From positions 1 to 5,297 of the forward strand of contig CAJWSE010000079.1 in the NCBI GenBank assembly GCA_913046275.1: a stretch of DNA of 5,297 bases, given 5' to 3'. This DNA is from an uncultured Phycisphaerae bacterium. Its GTDB lineage: Bacteria > Planctomycetota > Phycisphaerae > Phycisphaerales > SM1A02. Under the pieces are notes generated by a model, which did no database searches, was not told the DNA's origin, and worked only from the letters and a program-made list of their open reading frames with translations. Position numbers and translations under genes: made by a program. Positions within the stretch are counted from its first letter, which is position 1, and each line of letters opens with the position of its first letter. Below are positions 1-5,297 of the stretch, one piece after another.

Positions 1-1
1 T

Positions 2-406
2 TGGCCAGATTCAGTGTTGGTGATTGGCGATAAAGTAGTTACAAGTCATTGTGAAAATGAATACGACTATTGCGTAGATTTGGGTCAAGCTTGGAAGGAT
101 TTGACGGGTTTGCCTTTTGTGTTTGCTACCTGGTTTGCTCGAACGAACACCCCAGATAATGTTATTAAGAAAATATCTATGGTTCTTGAGCGACAACTGG
201 CTTGCAATGAACAGCGAATAGAGCAAGTTGTTTCGGAATATGCTGATGAGCGCGGATGGGAACGCCCACTTGCATTTTTATACTTGACGAGTTATATCCA
301 GTACACTTTTAAAACGGAGCATATAAAATCGATTGAACTTTTTTATGCGTTGTCAAAAAAATGTGGTTTTATCGAAAAAGTCAAGCCATTAGTTTTTCTT
401 CATTAA
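2..406 (+). CDS. mqnA: Chorismate dehydratase MqnA, C-terminal part (5' end outside window)
   Basis: MqnA converts chorismate to 3-enolpyruvyl-benzoate, the first committed step of the futalosine route to menaquinone; it is a soluble cytoplasmic enzyme with a periplasmic-binding-protein-like fold. Only the last 134 codons are present, and the frame is open to the left edge, so the gene starts before the window. The visible signature is an LVIGDK stretch at the start, then a tyrosine-rich spacer, then DLGQAWKDLTGLPFVFATW, which matches the MqnA pattern of IGD, DLGEEW and TGLPFVFA. The rest is helical and ends in a normal stop. A GTG at 14-16 could be mistaken for a start, but the IGD motif lies well inside family members, so it is internal. 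The fold also occurs in MqnD, but the TGLPFVFA block favours MqnA. The next gene begins 3 bases after the stop, which suggests one operon. The chorismate-binding residues of the N-terminal half cannot be checked here. Confidence 0.82.
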   Translation, partial: WPDSVLVIGDKVVTSHCENEYDYCVDLGQAWKDLTGLPFVFATWFARTNTPDNVIKKISMVLERQLACNEQRIEQVVSEYADERGWERPLAFLYLTSYIQYTFKTEHIKSIELFYALSKKCGFIEKVKPLVFLH

Positions 407-409
407 GTA

Positions 410-1969
410 ATGCCCATTGCACCAAGATTTCATTTAAAGCAACTGCAACAATTCGCGTTGCAAATTTCTCATGCGCCGAAGCATGTTCAGCATATTCAAT
501 TGCAAAATGCAGAAGAATTGATCTTCGATATTAATGAGGAGACACTATATCCATTCGATTACATCACTTTTCGAATCACAGGTAATCGAGAGAGCAATAC
601 AAAACAGACGCTCGTACTAGGAAGCGCATTGCTTGGTGATCTAGTTGCACTTCTCGCAACGGTTTCCTTCAGCATGAACTTGCCTGCAGACGGAATGTTG
701 AAAACTGAGGAGATAGCAAAGAGACTAAATGTTTCTTTAAGGACAATTGGCAGATTGAAACACGAGGGTCTTCCTTTTTATTGGGTTACGGATTGTGATG
801 GTAAACGCCGTCTTGGATGTAATGCACAATCTCTTGAAAAGTTTACGCGAAATAATAAAGAGCGACTTGATAACGCTTCTATGTTCACACGATTGACAAA
901 GAAAGAAAAAGAGGATTTAATTAATCTTGCGCTTCAGTACCAAGGGGATAAGCGCACTTTGAGCGAAGTCGCTGCAGAAATTGCAAGCGATACAAGCAGG
1001 GGGCACGAAACAGTTCGTTCGCTCTTAAAAGCATCTACTATTGCAAATCAGTTGTTTATAGATCGGAATCCATTAACCAGGAGTGATGCTCGTGAGATTG
1101 AGAATAAGCTACAAACAGGGGTGAGTTGGTATGAAATTGAGCAAGATTATCAATGTACTTCCAGCGCACTTCGAAAAGCTATTGCAAGATTACGTATGAG
1201 CCGATTGAAACAATTATCGATTGATTATGTTTTTTTAGAGGTTTTTACAAGGGAAGACGCAGAAGAAGTAATTTTAGGCGCCCCGGCAGTGGTTCATGTT
1301 TCACCCCCAATTTTCGAATTGCATGATTTTGAATTTCAAAGTAATAGTTGGACGGATGCAGAAGAAATTACTGTTATTTCTGCGATGCACTTGCTCAATA
1401 AGCGTGCACAAGATGCGATCCAATTACTGCCATATTCTCCTTCTGAAAAAAAACTCGATCGAATTGAGACGGATTTGCGTTGGTCTTTTTTACTTCTACA
1501 GGCACTTGTTATTGAAGCGATGCCATCGGCTCTTTTCGTCGCCGTTCAGCATGTGGGTAGACCGATTGGAGAATTGCCTGAACAACAAATGTTCACACTT
1601 TTGCATCATGTTATTGGTGTTGTTGGCAAATCTTGTTTGATGTTAGACCCAACAAAAGGTCATACTGCTCGAAAGACTCCATCTTCGATTCTTGATCGAA
1701 AATTGACTTTGCTTGATCATATACCTCAGACGAAACGTGCCTCAGCTAAAAATAAAGAATTTACGTTCCCCATGCCGTATGCTGACATTGCACCTTGGTC
1801 ATCATTGATTCAGTGTTGTACTCAGAAAGAACGACTTCAATCGGAAGAATTGCATGCATTGTATAGGTATCGAAATGGTCTAAATGGTAAGCCACTTACT
1901 GTCGAGGAAATAGCTAATGTTATTCATAAGACACCTAATTGGATTGCAAGGAGATTACGCGGCAATTAA
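410..1969 (+). CDS. Multi-HTH, degenerate sigma-70-like regulator (planctomycete-type)
   Basis: A predicted cytoplasmic DNA-binding protein of 519 residues with no confident named function. In order: residues 1-95 form a mixed domain with no motif I can name; 98-119 form a helix-turn-helix (EEIAKRLNVSLRTIGRLK), followed by a DGKRRLG hairpin like a winged or MerR-type helix; 183-207 is a second HTH-like segment ending GHETVRSLLK; 223-262 is a third (LTRSDAREI to ALRKAIARLR), then a linker through IDYVF and DAEEVILG. Residues 313-432 resemble sigma region 1.2-2, including DPTKG at 413-417 where sigma factors have the end of region 2.2. Residues 477-517 resemble sigma region 4 (YRYRNGLNGKPLTVEEIA, then WIARRLR). 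Where normal sigma factors carry the region 2.3 FSTYATW motif, this protein has HTARKTPSSIL, and no region 3 is evident. The order of parts matches what I recall of planctomycete sigma-like proteins; this was not checked by search. The ATG lies 3 bases after the mqnA stop and has no good Shine-Dalgarno, so coupled translation is likely. The stop codon is at the edge of the terminator stem. Confidence 0.62.
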   Translation: MPIAPRFHLKQLQQFALQISHAPKHVQHIQLQNAEELIFDINEETLYPFDYITFRITGNRESNTKQTLVLGSALLGDLVALLATVSFSMNLPADGMLKTEEIAKRLNVSLRTIGRLKHEGLPFYWVTDCDGKRRLGCNAQSLEKFTRNNKERLDNASMFTRLTKKEKEDLINLALQYQGDKRTLSEVAAEIASDTSRGHETVRSLLKASTIANQLFIDRNPLTRSDAREIENKLQTGVSWYEIEQDYQCTSSALRKAIARLRMSRLKQLSIDYVFLEVFTREDAEEVILGAPAVVHVSPPIFELHDFEFQSNSWTDAEEITVISAMHLLNKRAQDAIQLLPYSPSEKKLDRIETDLRWSFLLLQALVIEAMPSALFVAVQHVGRPIGELPEQQMFTLLHHVIGVVGKSCLMLDPTKGHTARKTPSSILDRKLTLLDHIPQTKRASAKNKEFTFPMPYADIAPWSSLIQCCTQKERLQSEELHALYRYRNGLNGKPLTVEEIANVIHKTPNWIARRLRGN

Positions 1970-2001
1970 AAAACCCACCGAGTAGTAGTCGGTGGGTTTT
2001 T
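1968..2001. terminator. Bidirectional intrinsic terminator between convergent operons
   Basis: A perfect inverted repeat: CCCACCGA at 1974-1981 pairs with TCGGTGGG at 1989-1996 around a 7-base loop (GTAGTAG). An A-run (1968-1973) on the left and a T-run (1997-2001) on the right extend the pairing to about 13 bp. Read on the plus strand it ends the mqnA/sigma-like operon with five Ts. Read on the minus strand it ends rplM-rpsI with six Ts, 13 bases past the rpsI stop. The plus-strand stop codon of the sigma-like gene overlaps the left arm. Confidence 0.93.
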
Positions 2002-2014
2002 GAGTAGAACGAAA

Positions 2015-2476
2015 TTAACGTTTTGAGAACTGGAACCTTCGTCGTGCACCAGGCTGACCAGGTTTTTTGCGTTCAACACGTCGTGGATCTCGTGAGAGAT
2101 AACCATTGGCACGCAGTGCCCCATCAAGTGAGGGGTCAAATTTTGCAAGTGCGCGACCGAGACCGAGGATAATTGCACCTGCCTGGCCGGTGTAACCACC
2201 ACCATTGGTATTTACATAAATATCAAGTGAACCCTTAGTACCTGTTTTCTCTAGTACTTTCATGATGTCTTTATGATCACGAAGTTCAGTAAAGTATTCG
2301 GTTAAATCTTTTTTATTCACATCAAAAGTCCCATTCCCAGGTTTGATGCGTACACGCGCGACTGCGGCCTTTCGGCGACCAGTGCCCCACCACCAATGGC
2401 CATCCTTTGGAGTGCCCTTTGTAGTAGGTGCGGACTTTGTTTCACTTAATTGATTTGTTTGTTGTTCGTCTGTCAT
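2015..2476 (-). CDS. rpsI: 30S ribosomal protein S9 (uS9)
   Basis: S9 is a small-subunit head protein whose C-terminal tail reaches the P-site tRNA. The family signature GTGRRKAAVARVRI is at residues 31-44, the glycine-rich NTNGGGYTGQAGA core at 89-101 with LGLGRAL just after, and the basic tail ends RRRFQFSKR, as expected for S9 (usual ending S-K/R-R). The protein is 153 residues against about 130 in E. coli. The excess is a polar, probably disordered N-terminal extension of about 28 residues, rich in Thr, Gln, Lys and Ser, followed by three tryptophans (28-30). The ATG at 2476 has no strong Shine-Dalgarno; the nearest purine-rich stretch (AGAGGGG) is more than 20 bases upstream. Translation may therefore rely on rplM, 75 bases upstream, or on a leaderless-like or A/T-rich initiation region. 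It is the distal gene of the conserved rplM-rpsI pair and ends just before the terminator. Confidence 0.97.
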   Translation of the reverse strand: MTDEQQTNQLSETKSAPTTKGTPKDGHWWWGTGRRKAAVARVRIKPGNGTFDVNKKDLTEYFTELRDHKDIMKVLEKTGTKGSLDIYVNTNGGGYTGQAGAIILGLGRALAKFDPSLDGALRANGYLSRDPRRVERKKPGQPGARRRFQFSKR

Positions 2477-2551
2477 TGTTCGTAAGCTCTTGGAGCCCCT
2501 CTTGAGAACTTTGTAAATGGATGCCCAACGATTAAGGCATTCGTAAAAAAA

Positions 2552-2986
2552 TCAGCAGGCAAGTGCCTCTGGTTTTTGGTTTGTATGTGGGTGGACGGGT
2601 CCACTGTAGACTTTTAATCTGCGGAACATGTCACGGCCTAATTTAGTTTTAGGCAACATGCGACGTACAGCTTGTTCAATAATTCGTTCAGGATGAGATT
2701 CAATCATGTCACTATATTTGTGAGCCTTTAATCCACCTGGATAGCCACTGTAGATGAGCTGTGCTTTTTGCTCGAGTTTCTTACCAGTCATTTTGACTTT
2801 TTCAGCATTTGTAACTACAACAAAATCACCAGATAGGACATGCGGAGTCCATTCAGGTCGATTCTTGCCCATGAGATGTGTAGCAATGGTGGTTGCCATA
2901 CGACCAAGCGTTTTGCCCTCAGCGTCGACATGAAGCCATTGCGGTTCAATTTCACCAGATTTTGCAAATGTAGTTTGACGGGGCAT
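2552..2986 (-). CDS. rplM: 50S ribosomal protein L13 (uL13)
   Basis: L13 is an early-assembling large-subunit protein that binds 23S rRNA. At 144 residues it matches the family length (142 in E. coli). Recognisable blocks are [16 protein letters not shown] (17-32), the [12 protein letters not shown] segment (38-49), [18 protein letters not shown] (53-70), YSGYPGGLK (79-87), and the [12 protein letters not shown] block (107-118) followed by [11 protein letters not shown] (124-134). The start is well supported by GAAGGA 8 bases upstream and by a promoter about 40-70 bases upstream. It is the first gene of the rplM-rpsI operon, transcribed divergently from the CPBP protease gene. The N-terminal extension (about 12 residues before the conserved W) and the HPHTNQKPE tail look like planctomycete L13 proteins, a resemblance from memory rather than from an alignment. 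The final residue is a cysteine, a minor oddity. Confidence 0.97.
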   Translation of the reverse strand: MPRQTTFAKSGEIEPQWLHVDAEGKTLGRMATTIATHLMGKNRPEWTPHVLSGDFVVVTNAEKVKMTGKKLEQKAQLIYSGYPGGLKAHKYSDMIESHPERIIEQAVRRMLPKTKLGRDMFRRLKVYSGPVHPHTNQKPEALAC

Positions 2987-2994
2987 AATTCTTT

Positions 2995-3000
2995 TCCTTC
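2995..3000 (-). promoter_or_regulatory. Shine-Dalgarno of rplM
   Basis: Read on the minus strand, GAAGGA lies 8 bases before the rplM ATG and is followed by an A-rich spacer. This spacing and complementarity to the 16S 3' end fix the L13 start at 2986. None of the other starts in the window has an equally clear site. Confidence 0.8.
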
Positions 3001-3029
3001 ATTCCTCAAAAACTATTGGGGAACGAGGA

Positions 3030-3058
3030 AATGTACCTAAAAACGGCACTTTTGTCAA
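3030..3058 (-). promoter_or_regulatory. Sigma-70-type promoter for the rplM-rpsI operon
   Basis: On the minus strand a perfect -35 hexamer TTGACA (3053-3058) is followed, after exactly 17 bases, by TACATT (3030-3035), a 4/6 match to the -10 consensus TATAAT. Transcription would start near 3022-3024, giving a leader of about 36-38 bases before the rplM ATG, with the Shine-Dalgarno inside it. The position directly upstream of a highly expressed ribosomal operon supports the call. The start point is inferred, not observed. Confidence 0.72.
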
Positions 3059-3081
3059 CTTGAAAAGAGTACCATTCAGAG

Positions 3082-4491
3082 ATGTGCAAAAACACAAAAA
3101 TGACTCAGGAACAAAGCGCGCCATTCGTAAAAGTTGCATGGACCCTCATTATTTGCCTTGTAATTGGGGTGGCATATGCTCAGACGTTATTTAATTCTTC
3201 TTCAGAAGGAAAATCTGAGGATATGGCTGGCCTTGTTTTGACCAAAATTCAAGCCGAATATTTACTTGGGGTGTCGGAGCTTTTAGGTGCAAATCGAGAA
3301 GTTGCTGCTCAGGCAAATATTTTAGATATTGGAACAGTTGATCAGCGGCTGCGATATATCGCATTTATGCTTTTTCTACAGGATAAGGAGGCTGCAAAGC
3401 AGGGGGCGCTTCGTCTCAGCACTGACTTAGAATCTAAGCATATTGATCCTACTGAAGCTCAGCATGAGGTTCAAGAACAACTAGATATTCTAATCCGTGG
3501 AGAGAAAATTCCAGATAAGAAAAATACACTAATCGCTCAACTTGATTGGTTTGGCGAACTGCTTGAAGCACCCCAGGAACGTAAGGATGAATTGATTCGC
3601 TCGGCCAAAAATAAAATTCTCATAGTGGGTACTATCTTCGTCGGCATTTGTGCGTTCGGTTGTTTTGGTTTTATTGGAGCAATTCTCGTATTTATCAAAG
3701 CAGGCTCTGGGAAAATCCAAACTGGAATGTTGGCACCTAAGCTGCGACATGGTATTTACGCAGAAGTTTTTGTGCTTTGGTTAATCCTCTTCGCCTTGTT
3801 GCAAGGATGCGCTGGAATACTTGCCGATTTTGTCTTACTTCAGCATTTACCGTTTGCAAAGATGTCGCTGACATTGGTAGTTTTTTTCTTAAGCTTATTT
3901 TCCCTTGTATGGGCAAGAATCCGAGGTATTTATTGGCGTGAAATTAAAGATGATATTGGTTGGACCGCTGGCTCTGGCTATGCAAAAGAAATTTGCTATG
4001 GAATTGCTGGCTATGGGATGATGCTCCCATTTTTAGTTGCTGGTGTTTTTGGGACCATCTTGTTGGCTTTCCTTCAGCAATTATTTTTAAGTGAAGGTGA
4101 TTCTTTTCAAGGAACAGGTGGAGGAGCACATCCAATTTTTCTTGAAATTGCTGAATCGAATTGGGATGTGCGTATTTTGCTGTTTACACTTGCAGCAATT
4201 GCGGCGCCTATTGTGGAAGAGACTATGTTTCGGGGGGTGCTTTATCGTCAGCTACGAAGTTCCTTGAAAAATTGGGGCTTAGCATTGAATATATTGCTTA
4301 GTGTTTTACTAACTTCATTTATTTTTGCAGCTATTCACCCGCAAGGATGGATAGCAATTCCAGCACTCATGGGTATTGCTATTGGTATGAATTTGATGAG
4401 AGAATGGCGTGGCACAGTCATTCCATCAATGGTTGTTCATGGCATAAGTAATGGTTTAGTAACATCTATAATGTTGATTTTTCTGAGTTAA
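3082..4491 (+). CDS. CPBP-family intramembrane metalloprotease (CAAX protease/Abi type)
   Basis: An integral membrane protein of 469 residues in the CPBP (Rce1-like, Abi) family of glutamate-type intramembrane proteases. The three family motifs are present in the C-terminal domain: EETMFR at 379-384 (paired Glu and Arg), FAAIH at 415-419 (FxxxH) and HGISN at 453-457 (HxxxN/B). All catalytic positions look intact, so it is probably active. A single hydrophobic helix lies at about 15-34. It is followed by a mainly soluble, charged, helical stretch at about 40-175, then by membrane segments near 178-206, 227-252, 262-279, 306-333, 364-378, 399-418 and 424-460. The N-terminal region is additional to the minimal CPBP domain and I do not recognise it. 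The substrate is unknown; bacterial members have been linked to peptide maturation, bacteriocin self-immunity or prenyl-protein processing. The start at 3082 is chosen over the in-frame ATG at 3100, but neither has a good Shine-Dalgarno. Its promoter must lie in the 95-base gap shared with rplM; I could not pick one. Confidence 0.88.
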   Translation: MCKNTKMTQEQSAPFVKVAWTLIICLVIGVAYAQTLFNSSSEGKSEDMAGLVLTKIQAEYLLGVSELLGANREVAAQANILDIGTVDQRLRYIAFMLFLQDKEAAKQGALRLSTDLESKHIDPTEAQHEVQEQLDILIRGEKIPDKKNTLIAQLDWFGELLEAPQERKDELIRSAKNKILIVGTIFVGICAFGCFGFIGAILVFIKAGSGKIQTGMLAPKLRHGIYAEVFVLWLILFALLQGCAGILADFVLLQHLPFAKMSLTLVVFFLSLFSLVWARIRGIYWREIKDDIGWTAGSGYAKEICYGIAGYGMMLPFLVAGVFGTILLAFLQQLFLSEGDSFQGTGGGAHPIFLEIAESNWDVRILLFTLAAIAAPIVEETMFRGVLYRQLRSSLKNWGLALNILLSVLLTSFIFAAIHPQGWIAIPALMGIAIGMNLMREWRGTVIPSMVVHGISNGLVTSIMLIFLS

Positions 4492-4495
4492 TAGC

Positions 4496-5296
4496 CTACG
4501 AAATTGTAAGAGTCGGTCGATCGGATGACGCAGTGTCTGCAATGTTCTTAAGATTTGTACAGAGCTGGTTAAGCGCATTCGACATAGTGTCATTGATTGC
4601 CCAGTTCCGCAATGGTTCGCCAGTATCTGCAGCAATGCGCATGTCTGGGTGAATGGGCACGCCGCCTAAGTAATTGATATTCATTGCAGAAGCCATTTTT
4701 TCTCCGCCGCCACGACCAAAAATATCATATTCCTTTCCCTCATCTGCTACAAAGTAACTCATATTTTCGACAAGCCCTAGAATGGGAATGCCGAGCTGTT
4801 GAAACATGCGAACTGCTCTTCGAGCATCATCTTGAGCAACGATTTGAGGGGTGCATACAATTACAGCGCCAGTAAGTGGCAAAAGTTGAGCGAGAGAAAG
4901 TGGCACATCGCCAGTGCCAGGAGGCAAATCAACAAGTAGATAATCTAGTTCTCCCCATTTTGTTTGAGTGGCAAGTTGACTGAATGCGCTATGTGCTCGA
5001 GGTCCACGCCAAATGAGAGCTCGATCTGGCTCAACAAGTTTTCCTATAGTCATTGCTTTAATCCCGTGCACATCAAATGGAATTAGCATGTTGTCATCTG
5101 ATTTTGATTCTTCATCATGTAGCCCCAGCATGGTTGGCATAGAAGGACCATAAATATCGCCATCAAGTAAACCTATTTTGAATCCTTGGCGTGCAAGCCC
5201 AACAGCGAGTGTTGTTGCCACAGTTGATTTGCCCACTCCGCCCTTACCAGATAGGACCATTACCTTGTGTTTGATCTCCTCGTCTAACTGAGTCAT
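4496..5296 (-). CDS. mrp: Mrp/ApbC-type P-loop ATPase, iron-sulfur cluster carrier (start at window edge)
   Basis: This is a cytoplasmic, probably dimeric ATPase of the Mrp/NBP35 family (MinD/ParA superfamily), thought to carry and deliver Fe-S clusters to apoproteins. The deviant Walker A GKGGVGKST is at residues 17-25 with the two signature lysines. LLDGDIYGPS at 43-52 is the family switch/Walker A' region, and VDLPPGTGD at 122-130 is Walker B with the family's PPGTGD. ENMSYF (177-182) and IFGRGGGEKMA (192-202) are typical Mrp blocks. The CxxC that normally lies between these blocks and binds the cluster is absent (ADEGKEYD at 184-191). Only two cysteines exist in the protein, C148 and C246. 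No N-terminal MIP18/DUF59 domain is seen. The ATG at 5296 gives a plausible short-form start, but the window ends one base later, so a longer N-terminus or the ribosome binding site cannot be judged. The stop is 4 bases from that of the convergent CPBP gene. Confidence 0.93.
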   Translation of the reverse strand: MTQLDEEIKHKVMVLSGKGGVGKSTVATTLAVGLARQGFKIGLLDGDIYGPSMPTMLGLHDEESKSDDNMLIPFDVHGIKAMTIGKLVEPDRALIWRGPRAHSAFSQLATQTKWGELDYLLVDLPPGTGDVPLSLAQLLPLTGAVIVCTPQIVAQDDARRAVRMFQQLGIPILGLVENMSYFVADEGKEYDIFGRGGGEKMASAMNINYLGGVPIHPDMRIAADTGEPLRNWAINDTMSNALNQLCTNLKNIADTASSDRPTLTIS

Positions 5297-5297
5297 T

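Noticed and set aside
14..16. GTG as a true start of a 130-residue gene
   Set aside because: The frame is open to the left edge and the MqnA IGD and DLG motifs normally lie deep in the protein, so this is an internal valine codon of a cut gene.
2477..2551. Possible small hairpin (GCTC-CAA-GAGC) in the rplM-rpsI gap, as attenuator or terminator
   Set aside because: The stem is only about 4 bp and no T-run follows; the two genes form a conserved operon, so no terminator is expected.
3001..3030. Inverted repeat TTCCTC / GAGGAA (3002-3007 and 3024-3029, read on the minus strand) near the rplM transcription start, as an operator or L13 autoregulatory hairpin
   Set aside because: Only 6 bp with a 16-base loop; one arm is the purine-rich region before the Shine-Dalgarno and the other is probably not transcribed. 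Likely chance.
3052..3081. Plus-strand promoter for the CPBP gene (TTGTCA at 3052-3057 with TACCAT at 3070-3075)
   Set aside because: The spacer is only 12 bases and the -10 would lie within about 7 bases of the start codon; the TTGTCA is mostly the complement of the rplM -35.
3082..4491. CPBP protein as evidence for a phage-defence or bacteriocin-immunity locus
   Set aside because: The neighbours are ribosomal and Fe-S genes, with no toxin, bacteriocin or defence partner. The Abi label is a family name only.

Overview
The window most likely comes from a planctomycete, or a close relative in the PVC group, with a moderately AT-rich genome. This is an inference with three supports. The 519-residue gene resembles the multi-HTH, sigma-70-like regulators I associate with Planctomycetes. 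The ribosomal proteins L13 and S9 resemble planctomycete versions. A futalosine-pathway menaquinone gene is also present. No taxonomic search could be run.

Layout from left to right. The left edge cuts a plus-strand gene whose remaining C-terminal 134 codons look like MqnA (chorismate dehydratase). Three bases after its stop comes a 519-codon plus-strand gene. It encodes an unusual transcription-regulator-like protein with several helix-turn-helix segments followed by what reads as a decayed sigma-70 core. A strong hairpin terminator (1968-2001) with a T-run on both strands separates it from the convergent minus-strand rplM-rpsI operon (ribosomal proteins L13 and S9). A good sigma-70-type promoter and a Shine-Dalgarno sequence lie ahead of rplM. 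Divergent from rplM is a plus-strand gene for a CPBP-family (CAAX protease/Abi-type) intramembrane protease with an extra N-terminal region. Its stop lies 4 bases from the stop of a convergent minus-strand Mrp/ApbC-type P-loop ATPase, which begins at the right edge of the window.

The genes are mostly housekeeping (menaquinone synthesis, ribosome, Fe-S cluster carriage) with two accessory-looking members, the sigma-like protein and the CPBP protease. I saw no tRNA, rRNA, CRISPR array, insertion sequence or phage gene, and no non-coding stretch over 100 bases. The item most worth a second look is the sigma-like protein. It keeps the outline of a sigma factor but seems to have lost the aromatic motif used to melt the -10 element, and it may be translationally coupled to mqnA.
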